DNA of 64,000 nucleotides from Fidelibacterota bacterium (GTDB lineage Bacteria > Fidelibacterota > Marinisomatia > SCGC-AAA003-L08 > D37C17): assembly GCA_002707645.1 (NCBI GenBank), contig PANN01000014.1, positions 67,338-131,337 on the forward strand, read 5' to 3'. Below the pieces are notes generated by a model. The model had not been told where the DNA came from, did not search any database, and saw only the letters and a list, made by a program, of their open reading frames with translations. A program made the translations under genes and the position numbers. Positions 8,457 through 18,844 of this stretch are shown piece after piece. How positions within the stretch are numbered: the stretch's first letter is position 1; each line of letters opens with the position of its first letter.

Positions 8457-9266
8457 TTGAAAAATCCATCAGAATTTTTAACCTTTGCTATAGTTATAGC
8501 TAAGGAAGCAGGTAAGATTCAAATGGAATATTTTGGTAAAATTACCGCTTTTAAAAAAAAATCCACGAATATTGATTTGGTTACCAATGCAGATATAGAA
8601 TCTGAAAAATATATAATAAATCAAATTACTAGAAAATATCCAAATCATTCAATACTAGCAGAAGAGTCTGGGGATACTTTTAATGAAAGTGAATATCTGT
8701 GGGTTATTGATCCACTTGATGGAACTACTAATTTTACACACAATCTCCCTATATTTTCTGTATCTATTGGATTAGTTAAGAAAAAGATAGGAACAGTTTG
8801 CGCAGTAGTATTTAATCCCTCTGCAGATAAATGCTTTTATGCTGAATATAAAAAGGGATCATTTTTAAATAATAAGCCTATCAAATGCACATCAAATAAT
8901 ACTTTAAGTGATTCTCTTTTAGTTACAGGCTTTCCATATTTACATGATATAAAATATGATTTATCATTTGAAATTTTTAAGGAATTTTACGATAAAACAA
9001 GAGGACTAAGAAGACTTGGCTCAGCTTCTTTAGACTTATGTTTTGTAGCAATGGGAAGATTTGACGGATATTATGAATTTGGATTAAAACCCTGGGATAT
9101 ATGCGCGGGCTCATTAATTGCCACTGAAGCAGGTGCTAAAGTCACAGATTGGGATAATTCTAAACTCCCTTTTGATGGATCTAGAATTATTGCAACAAAT
9201 GGATATATTCACAGTAAAATGACAGATATTTTAAGTAAAGAGAAGTATAAAAAAATTTTTAAATAG
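8457..9266 (+). CDS. suhB: Inositol-1-monophosphatase family phosphatase
   Basis: 269 residues with all metal-binding motifs of the family: Glu70 in ILAEESGD, DPLDGTTNF (Asp85, Asp88) and PWDICAGSLIATEAG (Asp214). It removes phosphate from inositol-1-phosphate or related sugar phosphates; SuhB in enterobacteria also acts in rRNA antitermination, which cannot be judged here. The start is TTG directly after the symporter stop. The alternative ATG at codon 23 would remove the first helix found in homologues, so TTG is preferred. The gene ends 8 bases inside the convergent YbdK-type gene. Confidence 0.88.
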   Translation: MKNPSEFLTFAIVIAKEAGKIQMEYFGKITAFKKKSTNIDLVTNADIESEKYIINQITRKYPNHSILAEESGDTFNESEYLWVIDPLDGTTNFTHNLPIFSVSIGLVKKKIGTVCAVVFNPSADKCFYAEYKKGSFLNNKPIKCTSNNTLSDSLLVTGFPYLHDIKYDLSFEIFKEFYDKTRGLRRLGSASLDLCFVAMGRFDGYYEFGLKPWDICAGSLIATEAGAKVTDWDNSKLPFDGSRIIATNGYIHSKMTDILSKEKYKKIFK

Positions 9267-10380
9267 AATTTTTAAACATTTCTACATTAGTACTAATCAA
9301 ATCTTTAAAACTTTTATTTTTATTATACAACTTTATCTGCTCTTTATAATATGAATGCCGTCTGTCAATCCTGGATATTATTCTATCCATTGATTCATAT
9401 ATTTTAAGATTATTAATTTCTGGTTCTAGTGCAAAAATTGTATTTTTAATAACCGTTGTAATATCTTCTTGATTTCCATCTGAATCTAGTATGAGTTTTG
9501 CATCTATGCCGTATCGAGTTGCTCTCCATTTATTTTCGTGAATTATCCAAGTATCCAAATATGGTAACTGAGTCCCATTTTCATAATGTTTACATAAGCC
9601 TACAACTAAAGCTTGTATTAATGCTGCTAAATCTTGAATGACTTCTAAATCTGGAATACTATCACATACTCTTATTTCAACTGTACCATACCCTGGATGT
9701 GGTCTAACATCCCACCATATTTCTCTAATTGATTCTATAGAATTTGCTTGAATAAGCGTTCTCATTAATTTTTGAAATTCACTATAATTAGTTAAATCTA
9801 TTGGAATTCCTGTGTTAGGTAAACTTTGAAAAATTTTCGTTCTTGTTGATGAAAGACCTGTCTCTTCTCCTTCAAAATATGGTGAATTAGCTGATAATGC
9901 AATTAAATACGGGATATATCTTCTCATACCATTTACTACTGCAATAGCCATTTCTCCTGTATTTACTCCTACATGCACATGAATCCCAGTGATTAGCAAT
10001 CTTCTTAAAGGCCACTGCATTCTATCTAAGAATTCTAAGTATCTTTTATTTTCCGTAACTGACTGCTCAGAAACTCTTGAAAAAGGATGTATAGGCATCG
10101 ATAATAGATGAATATCATTATTTTCTGAATAATTTATTGCCTCATTAATTTTTGGAGCTATATCATCTATTAACTCTTTTGGATGACTACATACATCTGT
10201 TGTTATTTCAATTATGCACTGCAATAACTCTTCTTTAAAAAAACTATTATCCTTAAAATGTTTTAATATTTCAGGAGCACCATTTGTTAGTCCTAAGCTG
10301 TTTTTGTCAATTGTAAATAATTCTAATTCCAGACCTAAAGTTGGCTTTGATGATCCGCTAAATATTGTTTTGTTTATCAA
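9259..10380 (-). CDS. YbdK-type carboxylate-amine ligase / glutamate-cysteine ligase family 2
   Basis: 373 residues matching the GCS2 family. Residues 15-21 give GLELELF, the ATP-site start. GIHVHVG near residue 140 and RTKIFQSLPNTGIP, WWDVRPHPGYGTVEIRVCD follow in the usual order. Relatives include YbdK, with weak glutamate-cysteine ligase activity, and EgtA-like enzymes, so a role in glutathione-like thiol synthesis is possible. This is of interest because a glutathione S-transferase lies elsewhere in the window. The start overlaps the purL stop by 4 bases. The last gene of the long leftward cluster, it ends tail-to-tail with suhB with no room for a terminator. Confidence 0.82.
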   Translation of the reverse strand: MINKTIFSGSSKPTLGLELELFTIDKNSLGLTNGAPEILKHFKDNSFFKEELLQCIIEITTDVCSHPKELIDDIAPKINEAINYSENNDIHLLSMPIHPFSRVSEQSVTENKRYLEFLDRMQWPLRRLLITGIHVHVGVNTGEMAIAVVNGMRRYIPYLIALSANSPYFEGEETGLSSTRTKIFQSLPNTGIPIDLTNYSEFQKLMRTLIQANSIESIREIWWDVRPHPGYGTVEIRVCDSIPDLEVIQDLAALIQALVVGLCKHYENGTQLPYLDTWIIHENKWRATRYGIDAKLILDSDGNQEDITTVIKNTIFALEPEINNLKIYESMDRIISRIDRRHSYYKEQIKLYNKNKSFKDLISTNVEMFKNSI

Positions 10381-12620
10381 TTTACTTTTTCCATTATTTT
10401 AGAAAAGCTAGTATTGTAAATTTTAGATATATTCTTCTTAGTTAGATTTATAGAATCATTGATTGTAAACATACCATTATTTGTTACTTTTCCTATTGTT
10501 TGGGTGCGAACATCATACTTTTTAGATAAATGCACTAAATCATAGAGTTTTGATTCATTTAATGATACAACAATTAAACTTGAACACTCACCAAAAAGTA
10601 ATTCATCTTGCCTTAATTTGTGCTCTAAATTAATGTCAGCTCCGATATTATCTTTAGAAAAAATAACACTTTCAGCCATAGATACTCCAAGTCCTCCGTC
10701 TGATACATCGTGAGCAGAATTTATAATCTTATTACCAATTAGCTCTAAACATAAATTCTGAACATTAACCTCAGCAACTGTGTTAAAATTAGACAAGGGT
10801 CCTTCTACTTTGCCATAAAAATGTTTTAAATATGTAGAACCTCCTAAAGATGGGTTAATATCACCTATAGTAACTATTAAATCACCTTCGTTTTTAAAAT
10901 CCATAGTCATAAATTTAGAAACATCTTCAATCAGACCAACCATTCCAATGACAGGTGTTGGATAAACAGCAGAAGCTACTGACTCATTGTAAAAACTAAC
11001 ATTTCCACCTGTAACAGGAGTATCTAAAATTCTACACATATCTCCAATTCCTAAAACAGCCTCTTTAAATTGCCAATAAATTTCAGGATCTTGGGGGTTT
11101 CCAAAGTTTAAACAATTAGTAATAGCTAGAGGTTTAGCACCTGTACAAACAACATTTCGTGCTGCCTCAGCAACAGCCATCATTGCTCCTTGTCTTGGAT
11201 TTATATATACATATCTACCATTACAGTCTGTCGAAACAGATAAACCTTTACTTGTATTTTTTATTCTTATTACAGCAGAATCTGACCCAGGACCTAAGAC
11301 TGTATTTGTCCTTACAGTTGAGTCATACTGATTGTAAACATATGATTTAGAGGCTATATTTGGATCAGATAATAATTTTATCAAGCTCGTGTTTAAATCG
11401 TTTACCAAATCATAGTTTTCTATGTTATAACAATTAATATCTTTTAGATAATCTGGGTTTTTATATGGCATATCATATTGAGGAGCATCACCACCAAGAA
11501 CTAAGCTTTCAGTTGGAATATTTGCTAAAAGTTCATTCTGATGAAAGACCTCTAAATTACCAGTATTAGTAACAACTCCAACTTCGGTGCAGTCTAACTC
11601 CCATTTATTAAAAATTTCTTTTAAATTATTTTCACTACCTTTTTTTACCACAACCAGCATTCTTTCTTGTGATTCAGATAACATTATTTCATATGCATTC
11701 ATAAGTTTTTCTCTTAGTGGAACTAAATCTAAATTTATTTTTATGCCAGTTTTACCTTTTGCTGACATTTCTGAACACGAACATGTTATTCCAGCTGCAC
11801 CCATATCTTGCATACCTACAAGCCAATCTTTACCAGCCAGCTCCAAAGAAGCTTCAAGCAATAATTTTTCAGTAAAAGGATCTCCAACTTGAACATTGGA
11901 TTTTTTTGATTCTGTCTCTTCTGTTAATTCCTCAGAAGCAAAAGTTGCTCCGTGAATACCATCTCTTCCTGTTGAAGAGCCAACAATAAAAACAGGATTG
12001 CCTACTCCTTCTGCTACAGCACTAATTAAATCTTCAGCTTTCATCAAACCAACCGTCATAGCATTTACCAAAGGATTGCCTGAATAACTATCTTCTATTA
12101 CAACTTCACCACCCACAGTTGGTATTCCCAAGCAATTACCATAATCGGCAATGCCTTCAACAACATGCTCCAATAAAAATCTGTTCCTTGGAATATCTAA
12201 GCTTCCAAACCTAAGAGAATTTAGGGATGCAATTGGACGTGCACCCATAGTAAATACATCACGCATAATACCACCAACACCTGTAGCAGCACCCTCGTAT
12301 GGTTCAACAGCTGAAGGATGATTATGGGATTCAATTTTAAAAGAAGTAGCTAAACCATCACCAAGATCTACTAAACCAGCATTCTCTTCACCCGCATCAA
12401 CCAATAATTTTTCACCAGTTCGAGGTAAAGTTTTCAACATTTTAATAGAACTCTTATATGAGCAATGCTCACTCCACATAACAGAATATATACCAAGTTC
12501 AACGAACGTGGGCTCTCTATCAAGTGTTTTTTTTATTTTAGTATATTCTTCATCTGAAATTCCATGTTCTTTAACAATTTCTTTGTTGACTTCCGGGTAT
12601 TTATATTTATCTTTTATCAT
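10377..12620 (-). CDS. purL: Phosphoribosylformylglycinamidine synthase subunit PurL
   Basis: 747 residues, the small PurL type that works with separate PurQ and PurS. It uses ATP and glutamine-derived ammonia to turn FGAR into FGAM in purine synthesis. The N-terminal SEHCSYKSS, the ATP/substrate segment FKIESHNHPSAVEPYEGAATGVGG (near residue 95), ITCSCSEMSAKG, and the second-half SDGGLGVSMAES motif are all present. No glutaminase domain is fused and neither purQ nor purS is in the window. It lies two bases after tnaA and overlaps the YbdK-type gene by 4 bases. Confidence 0.94.
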   Translation of the reverse strand: MIKDKYKYPEVNKEIVKEHGISDEEYTKIKKTLDREPTFVELGIYSVMWSEHCSYKSSIKMLKTLPRTGEKLLVDAGEENAGLVDLGDGLATSFKIESHNHPSAVEPYEGAATGVGGIMRDVFTMGARPIASLNSLRFGSLDIPRNRFLLEHVVEGIADYGNCLGIPTVGGEVVIEDSYSGNPLVNAMTVGLMKAEDLISAVAEGVGNPVFIVGSSTGRDGIHGATFASEELTEETESKKSNVQVGDPFTEKLLLEASLELAGKDWLVGMQDMGAAGITCSCSEMSAKGKTGIKINLDLVPLREKLMNAYEIMLSESQERMLVVVKKGSENNLKEIFNKWELDCTEVGVVTNTGNLEVFHQNELLANIPTESLVLGGDAPQYDMPYKNPDYLKDINCYNIENYDLVNDLNTSLIKLLSDPNIASKSYVYNQYDSTVRTNTVLGPGSDSAVIRIKNTSKGLSVSTDCNGRYVYINPRQGAMMAVAEAARNVVCTGAKPLAITNCLNFGNPQDPEIYWQFKEAVLGIGDMCRILDTPVTGGNVSFYNESVASAVYPTPVIGMVGLIEDVSKFMTMDFKNEGDLIVTIGDINPSLGGSTYLKHFYGKVEGPLSNFNTVAEVNVQNLCLELIGNKIINSAHDVSDGGLGVSMAESVIFSKDNIGADINLEHKLRQDELLFGECSSLIVVSLNESKLYDLVHLSKKYDVRTQTIGKVTNNGMFTINDSINLTKKNISKIYNTSFSKIMEKVN

Positions 12621-12621
12621 A

Positions 12622-13992
12622 TTAAACCTTTTTTAATTTTGCGGTAAAATGCCTTAAGTATTTTGATTGTTTAGCTATTTTTAAACCTTCAATTTCTTTT
12701 CTATTATTGTAAACATTAATAACGACTTCTATTACATAATCAATATGACTTTGAGTGTATGTACGTCTTGGCATTGCTAATCTTACAAGTTCATTATTTG
12801 CATAAAATTCTTTACCATTATCATCAATACCTCCAAACATTAAACTTCCAATTTCTGAGCATCTAATACCTCCCTTGAGATACAGTTCACATGCCAACAC
12901 TTGTCCAGGAAATTGATTTCTTGGAATATGACTTAAAAATAATCCAGCATCAATATAAATAGCATGACCTCCAGTAGGCTGCAAGATAGGGACATCGTTT
13001 TTTAATAATTTTTTACCAAGATACTCAATTGATTTAATTCTATAATTTAAATAATCAATATCCATTGCTTCATTTAATCCAATACCTATTGCTTCAAGAT
13101 CTCTTCCAGCAAGACCTCCATAAGTTGGAAAACCTTCTGTTAAAATTAATAAATTTTGATTTTTTTCATTTACACTTTCATTATTTGTGCAAAGAAAACC
13201 ACCTATATTAACAATTGCATCTTTTTTAGCACTCATAGTGCAACCATCAGCATAGGAAAACATTTTTCTAACTATTTTTTTTATTGACCAATTTTTATAT
13301 TTTTTTTCTCTAATCTTAATAAAATATGCATTTTCTGCAAACCTACAAGCATCAATGTAAAGAGGTATGTTGTATTTTTTTGCTACATTACTTACTTTAA
13401 TAATATTATCCATTGATACTGGCTGGCCTCCACCACTATTATTTGTGATTGTAATCATAATCAAAGGTATTTTAGTTAAATCAGATTTTTTTAATAAATC
13501 TTCAAGTTTTTTAATTGACATATTCCCTTTAAATGGAAAAATTGACTGAGTATCTTTGTATTCGTCATCAATTAAATCAATTGGCTTTGCACCTTGAAAT
13601 AATATATTAGCTCTAGTAGTATCAAAATGAGTATTACTAGGAACAATATCACCTTCTTTACACAAATTAGAAAATAAAATTCTTTCAGAAGCTCTACCTT
13701 GATGAGTTGGTAAAATATATTTAAAACCAAAAATATCTTGAACTACATCTTTAAAAAACAAATAACTATCACTACCAGCATAAGATTCATCGCCATTCAT
13801 TATGCCAGCCCATTGCTTTGAACTCATAGCTCCAGTTCCAGAATCAGTTAATAAATCAATTATAACATCTTGCGCTTTAACCTGGAATAAATTAAAATGA
13901 GAATTAATTAAAATTTTCTTTCTTTCTTCTATAGAGTTCATTTTGATAGGCTCTACTGACTTAATTCTAAACGGTTCAATGATTGTTTTCAC
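12622..13992 (-). CDS. tnaA: Tryptophanase (tryptophan indole-lyase)
   Basis: 456 residues of the beta-eliminating lyase family (PLP), full length. PLP-binding Lys257 sits in SYADGCTMSAKKDAIVNIGG. The family contains tryptophanase and tyrosine phenol-lyase. Here the loop reads GIRCSEIGSLMFGG, with the EIGS of tryptophanases in place of the MERG of tyrosine phenol-lyases. The end reads RHFTAKLKKV as in E. coli TnaA, so Trp to indole, pyruvate and ammonia is likely. There is no tnaC-like leader, because the start overlaps the upstream gene by 4 bases. Regulation must therefore be at operon level. Confidence 0.85.
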   Translation of the reverse strand: MKTIIEPFRIKSVEPIKMNSIEERKKILINSHFNLFQVKAQDVIIDLLTDSGTGAMSSKQWAGIMNGDESYAGSDSYLFFKDVVQDIFGFKYILPTHQGRASERILFSNLCKEGDIVPSNTHFDTTRANILFQGAKPIDLIDDEYKDTQSIFPFKGNMSIKKLEDLLKKSDLTKIPLIMITITNNSGGGQPVSMDNIIKVSNVAKKYNIPLYIDACRFAENAYFIKIREKKYKNWSIKKIVRKMFSYADGCTMSAKKDAIVNIGGFLCTNNESVNEKNQNLLILTEGFPTYGGLAGRDLEAIGIGLNEAMDIDYLNYRIKSIEYLGKKLLKNDVPILQPTGGHAIYIDAGLFLSHIPRNQFPGQVLACELYLKGGIRCSEIGSLMFGGIDDNGKEFYANNELVRLAMPRRTYTQSHIDYVIEVVINVYNNRKEIEGLKIAKQSKYLRHFTAKLKKV

Positions 13993-14456
13993 TTATCTCC
14001 TTTAATGTAGTTTAACTGGTATGAATAAGCATTTTCATCTATTAATTCAATTTTAATATTATCATTTGGCATAACCGGTCCATTGACAGCAAACCATTGA
14101 CGCAGACCTTTTGTAAAATATCCATTTGAGGTTAAATGAGTTTTAATATTCCCAATATTTGTTGATAAAATAAAGTCATTATTTATTGCTGGAAAGAAAA
14201 ACCTGTATTTTTCAGGAATATAAATTCTATTATACATATTCATAGTATGAACATCCTCGTTGATTTTTAGACTAATTTCATTTATATCTTCTGGATGCAT
14301 ATCCCATATTTCAACTTGCTCTTCTTTGATACTACCATGAATAGTAACTTCAACGTCTTGTCCATTACTGAGATTTATTTTATCAGAAATAACTGACGGA
14401 ATTTTCATATAAAAGTTATTTTTTATTCTAGACACTCTTAATCGAATCTTCTTCAT
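13989..14456 (-). CDS. Conserved-looking protein of unknown function with AbrB-like N-terminus
   Basis: 155 residues, soluble, no signal peptide. The first 40 residues (KIRLRVSRIKNNFYMKIPSVISDKINLSNGQDVEV) have the hydrophobic and polar pattern of AbrB/MazE swapped-hairpin DNA-binding domains, including the IP then INLSNGQDVEV layout. The C-terminal half (residues 70-150) predicts beta strands and carries TKGLRQWFAVNGPVMPNDNIKIELID. That part vaguely recalls B3/EcoRII-type pseudobarrels, but I cannot confirm it. It is translationally tied to both neighbours: one-base overlap with the parC stop and four-base overlap with tnaA. Function is not known to me. Confidence 0.55.
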   Translation of the reverse strand: MKKIRLRVSRIKNNFYMKIPSVISDKINLSNGQDVEVTIHGSIKEEQVEIWDMHPEDINEISLKINEDVHTMNMYNRIYIPEKYRFFFPAINNDFILSTNIGNIKTHLTSNGYFTKGLRQWFAVNGPVMPNDNIKIELIDENAYSYQLNYIKGDK

Positions 14457-16996
14457 TAAAAAAGTGTTAGCTCATTATTATCATTATCTTGAACTTGATC
14501 ATTATCAGGAACTTCAACATTAGGATCGTTCTCAGTTATAATCTCTTTAAATTTAAAACCACTCATATGTAATTTATTATCAAGCCTTTTCCCAATAGAT
14601 TTATAACCTTTAACATCGATAAAATTTTTTACATTAATATCTTTAGAAACTTTTTCATTATTTTTTAATTTATAATTATAGCTAACCATCAAATTATCGT
14701 AATTAGATATTAACTTACATTTAGAGCCTCTAGTTTCAGATATTAAATTAAATTTCTTATCTGTTAACAAAGTTTCAATTTTAAGTCTCTTAATAAAATA
14801 TTGCTTGGTCTTACCATCCTTATATAGAATCGTGTAAATTTTATTAGCATTAAACTTCTCAACAATAAAAATATCAGACATTTTAAATCTTTTACTTAAA
14901 TCAAAATCAACTACTTCATAATTACCTTCTTTATAGAAAATAATAATTTTATCTTGAGAATTAAAACTACCTAAATATATTCCTCTATTTTCTAAATTAA
15001 TTTTTCCAATATTTTCATCTACCCAAAGACGTCTTCCTCCAAGTGTAGATTCACCAACTGATTTTCTTATTATTTTTCGAACAATATATTTAGTTAATAT
15101 ATTACCCTTAGATGTTCTATTTTTTATATTTAAATTTTTAAAATCATATTCAAAAACTTTATTTTTAGCTTTTGATTTACTATTCAAGAAAATATTAACT
15201 ATTTCAGATTCACTATTAGGATTAGCCGTGAAATATACTATTTTACTTTTATCTGTGCCCTGTGAAATATTATAAAATCTATCTCTTATTAAACTTGGTA
15301 CTGAGAATCTTTTTGCATATGAAATATTAGTTTTTCCGTCCTTATATACTAGATTATAAATCATATGATTATCATTCTTTTTCCATATAGCAATGTACTT
15401 AATATTTTTACCTATATATTTTTTATCACTAACTTTTGTAACCATATATCTACCATCTTCTAAAAAAACGATAATATCATCAATACTGGAGCATTTACAA
15501 ACACATTCATCTTTTGTTAATTTTGTTCCTAAAAAACCTTCTTTTTTATTTACAAAGAGTTTTTTATTTGCAATTGCTACACTTTTAATAGATATAGAAT
15601 CAAATTCAGATATTTGAGTTTTTCTCACTTTATCAGAACCATATTTTTTTAATAAATGCTCGTAATATCTTATGGTATATTCGACAATATGCTTTATATC
15701 ATTATTTAATTCGTCAATTTCTTCTTCAATATTCTTAATATTATTTTTTTGTTTTAGTTTATCATACTTAGTTATTTTTTTTATTTTAATCTCTGTAAGC
15801 CTTGTTACATCCTCAATAGTAATTTTTCTTTCTAAAAGTTTAATAAAAGGTTTAAGTTTAAATAAAATTGTTTCAATTATTAGATCCCACGTATCACAAT
15901 CTTCAATATCTCTATATATTTTATTTTCAATAAATATTTTCTCAAGACAAAGTAAATGCCATTTTTCTTTCAGAACACTAAGTTTATAGTTTAATTCTAG
16001 TTTTAGATATTCTAATGTATTATGAGTAGAAATTTTTAATAATTCATTTACACTAATAAATTCTGGTTTATTATCATTAATAACGCAACAATTGGGTGAA
16101 ACAGAAATTTCACAATTAGTAAATGAATATAATGCATCGACAGTTACATCGGGTGATACTCCCTTTACTAAATTTATAATAATTTCAATTTTTTCAGCAG
16201 TATTATCTTCAATGCTTTTTATTTTTAATTTTCCAGCATTATTTGCTTTAACAATGGAATCTATTAAACTTGTAGTTGTGGTGCTATATGGTATAGTAGA
16301 TATTTTTAAAGTATGTTTATCTAGAATATCTATGTGGGATCTGATTCTTACCCTACCCCCTCTTTTCCCCTGATTATATTGAGTAACATCTACCAAACCA
16401 CCAGTTTGAAAGTCTGGCAATATTTTAAAGGGTTTATCATTAAGAATACTTATACATGCTTTTAAAAGTTCAATAAAATTATGAGGAAGTATTTTTGTTG
16501 ATAAACCCACTGCAATTCCTTCAGCACCTTGAGCTAAAAGTAAAGGAAATTTCATTGGCAATGAAATAGGCTCATCTTTTCTACCATCATAAGATAATTG
16601 AGTTTTTGTTGTAGGTTTATTAAAAGATACTTCCAAAGCAAACTCTGATAATCGTGCTTCTATATATCTAGGAGCAGCAGACCTATCTCCTGTTCTTATA
16701 TCACCCCAATTTCCCTGCGTATCTATTAATAAATCTTTTTGACCTAAATTCACAAGTGCATCACCGATAGCAGCATCTCCATGTGGATGAAATTGCATAG
16801 TATTTCCAATAATATTGGCAACTTTATGATATCTTGCGTCATGCATTTCTTTCATAGAATGCAATATTCTTCTTTGAACAGGTTTTAAACCATCCTCAAT
16901 TTTAGGTACAGCTCTTTCTAATATTACGTAAGAAGCATATTCTAAAAACCAATCTTCATACATATTTGAAATATTTCTATTTTTACTATTTGACAT
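14456..16996 (-). CDS. parC: Type IIA topoisomerase subunit A (topoisomerase IV ParC-like)
   Basis: 846 residues. The N-terminal breakage-reunion domain is clear: VPKIEDGLKPVQRRIL, the FHPHGDAAIGDALVNLGQ helix and catalytic Tyr111 in RSAAPRYIEARL. The C-terminal half is a divergent beta-pinwheel region without an obvious GyrA-box, which together with the partner parE upstream favours topoisomerase IV over gyrase. The start motif MYEDWFLEYASYVILERAVP resembles Bacteroidota ParC. It unlinks replicated chromosomes in the cytoplasm. It begins one base after parE and its stop overlaps the next start (TAATG). A gyrA identity is the main alternative. Confidence 0.85.
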   Translation of the reverse strand: MSNSKNRNISNMYEDWFLEYASYVILERAVPKIEDGLKPVQRRILHSMKEMHDARYHKVANIIGNTMQFHPHGDAAIGDALVNLGQKDLLIDTQGNWGDIRTGDRSAAPRYIEARLSEFALEVSFNKPTTKTQLSYDGRKDEPISLPMKFPLLLAQGAEGIAVGLSTKILPHNFIELLKACISILNDKPFKILPDFQTGGLVDVTQYNQGKRGGRVRIRSHIDILDKHTLKISTIPYSTTTTSLIDSIVKANNAGKLKIKSIEDNTAEKIEIIINLVKGVSPDVTVDALYSFTNCEISVSPNCCVINDNKPEFISVNELLKISTHNTLEYLKLELNYKLSVLKEKWHLLCLEKIFIENKIYRDIEDCDTWDLIIETILFKLKPFIKLLERKITIEDVTRLTEIKIKKITKYDKLKQKNNIKNIEEEIDELNNDIKHIVEYTIRYYEHLLKKYGSDKVRKTQISEFDSISIKSVAIANKKLFVNKKEGFLGTKLTKDECVCKCSSIDDIIVFLEDGRYMVTKVSDKKYIGKNIKYIAIWKKNDNHMIYNLVYKDGKTNISYAKRFSVPSLIRDRFYNISQGTDKSKIVYFTANPNSESEIVNIFLNSKSKAKNKVFEYDFKNLNIKNRTSKGNILTKYIVRKIIRKSVGESTLGGRRLWVDENIGKINLENRGIYLGSFNSQDKIIIFYKEGNYEVVDFDLSKRFKMSDIFIVEKFNANKIYTILYKDGKTKQYFIKRLKIETLLTDKKFNLISETRGSKCKLISNYDNLMVSYNYKLKNNEKVSKDINVKNFIDVKGYKSIGKRLDNKLHMSGFKFKEIITENDPNVEVPDNDQVQDNDNNELTLF

Positions 16997-18844
16997 TTAA
17001 ATATTATCTACGATTAAATTCTGAATTATAAATTTCTGTCTGTCTAGAGTATTTTTACCCATATAATAGCTCAGAACATCATGAATTGAAGTATTTTCTC
17101 TAAAAATAACAGGTTCAAGCTTAATATTTGAATTAATAAAATTTTTAAATTCTCCTGGAGAAATTTCACCTAATCCTTTAAATCTAGTAATTTCATGATT
17201 TACTGATAGTGAATTAATAGCATTATTTTTTTCTTTTTCATCATATGCGTATATAGTTTCTTTTTTATCTCTTACCCTAAATAGAGGAGTTTTTAATATA
17301 TATATATGACCATTTTTCACAAGTTTAGGATAGAATTGAAGGAAAAAAGTTAAAAGAAGTAATCTTATATGCATTCCATCAACATCAGCATCAGTTGCTA
17401 TAATTATCTGGTTATACCTTAGAGAATCCATACCATTTTCAATATTTAAAGCATGCTGTAACAGATTAAACTCTTCATTCTCATATACAATTTTTTTTGT
17501 TAGACCATAGCTATTTAAAGGTTTTCCTCTTAAACTAAAAACTGCTTGTGTTTTAACATCCCTTGATTTAGTAATAGAACCTGAAGCAGAATCACCCTCA
17601 GTAATGAATACAGAGGTGTTCAATCTTAACTCTTCTTCAAGGTTATTATCATTATAATGAAATTTACAGTCTCTTAGCTTCTTATTATGCAAATTAGCTG
17701 TTTTAGCTCTTTGATTAGCAATTTTTTTTATACCAGATAATGCTTTCCTTTCTTTCTCTGATTGCAAAATTCTTCTAAGTAATTCTTCTGCAACATTAGA
17801 ATGTTTATGTAAATAATTATCTAAATAATTTTTAATAAAATCATTAATAAAGATTCTAACAGTTAATCCCTCTTCATTTATATCAGTTGAACCAAGTTTT
17901 GTTTTAGTCTGAGACTCAAAGATTGGGTTCTGAATTCTAATACTAATAGAAGATATAATTGATGCCCTAATATCAGAAGCATCAAAATCTTTTTTATAAT
18001 AATCTCTTACTGTTTTCACAATGGCTTCTCTAAAAGCTGCTAAATGCGTACCTCCACTAGTCGTATTCTGTCCATTTACAAAAGAATAGTATTCTTCACC
18101 ATATTGATAACCATGTGTAATAGCAACTTCAATATCATCATCTTTTAGATGTATTATAGGATAAGCCGTCTTTTGATTTTCAGTATATTTTAAAAGTAGA
18201 TCTTTTAAACCATTATCTGAGAAAAATTTTCTCTTATTATAATATATTGATAGACCAGAATTCAGGTACACATAATTAAGAATTTGTGTTTCAATATAAT
18301 CCTCTATAAAAGTAAACTTTTTAAAAATATCAGAATCAGGAACAAATTGAACTTTAGTACCATTCCTAGAATTAGTATTATTGTTCTCTAACTTATCTAC
18401 TATTTCACCTTTTTTATAGATGAGTTTTAAACTTTTACTATCACGAATTGATTCAATTTGGAAATTTTGAGATAATGCATTTACAGCTTTTGTTCCAACA
18501 CCGTTTAAACCTACAGACTTCTTGAATGCTTGTGAATCATATTTACCACCAGTATTAATTTTAGATACACAATCTTCTAGCTTAGATAAAGGTATTCCCC
18601 TACCATAATCTCTTACGTTGATAGTATCACCATCTAACTTAACTTTAATTTTTTTACCATATCCCATTATGTATTCATCAATTGAATTATCGATAATTTC
18701 TTTGATTAAAATATATATTCCATCATCAATTGAAGACCCATCACCTAATTTTCCAATATACATACCAGGTCTTAACCTTATATGCTCTTTCCAATCAAGA
18801 GATTTTATTGAATCTGCATTATAATTAGTTTTATTTTTATTCAT
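16997..18844 (-). CDS. parE: Type IIA topoisomerase subunit B (topoisomerase IV ParE-like)
   Basis: 615 residues with the GHKL ATPase domain first: [20 protein letters not shown] with the catalytic Glu and Mg-binding Asn, DYGRGIP, and [12 protein letters not shown]. The TOPRIM domain follows with [11 protein letters not shown] near residue 410 and the [10 protein letters not shown] acidic motif. The protein ends with the RFKGLGE segment. Length and pairing with parC support topoisomerase IV. It follows the 3' half of the DUF885-like gene with no gap and abuts parC, so all three are one transcript. Confidence 0.9.
   Translation of the reverse strand: MNKNKTNYNADSIKSLDWKEHIRLRPGMYIGKLGDGSSIDDGIYILIKEIIDNSIDEYIMGYGKKIKVKLDGDTINVRDYGRGIPLSKLEDCVSKINTGGKYDSQAFKKSVGLNGVGTKAVNALSQNFQIESIRDSKSLKLIYKKGEIVDKLENNNTNSRNGTKVQFVPDSDIFKKFTFIEDYIETQILNYVYLNSGLSIYYNKRKFFSDNGLKDLLLKYTENQKTAYPIIHLKDDDIEVAITHGYQYGEEYYSFVNGQNTTSGGTHLAAFREAIVKTVRDYYKKDFDASDIRASIISSISIRIQNPIFESQTKTKLGSTDINEEGLTVRIFINDFIKNYLDNYLHKHSNVAEELLRRILQSEKERKALSGIKKIANQRAKTANLHNKKLRDCKFHYNDNNLEEELRLNTSVFITEGDSASGSITKSRDVKTQAVFSLRGKPLNSYGLTKKIVYENEEFNLLQHALNIENGMDSLRYNQIIIATDADVDGMHIRLLLLTFFLQFYPKLVKNGHIYILKTPLFRVRDKKETIYAYDEKEKNNAINSLSVNHEITRFKGLGEISPGEFKNFINSNIKLEPVIFRENTSIHDVLSYYMGKNTLDRQKFIIQNLIVDNI

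Noticed and set aside
8454-8459. Readthrough fusion of the symporter and the inositol monophosphatase (same frame, adjacent TAA and TTG)
   Set aside because: Both proteins are complete by family length; TTG is a plausible start and the same use of TTG occurs elsewhere in the window.
14456-18844. Gyrase rather than topoisomerase IV for the two subunits
   Set aside because: No clear GyrA-box in the C-terminal half and the motif style fits ParC/ParE; gyrase remains possible but is less likely.
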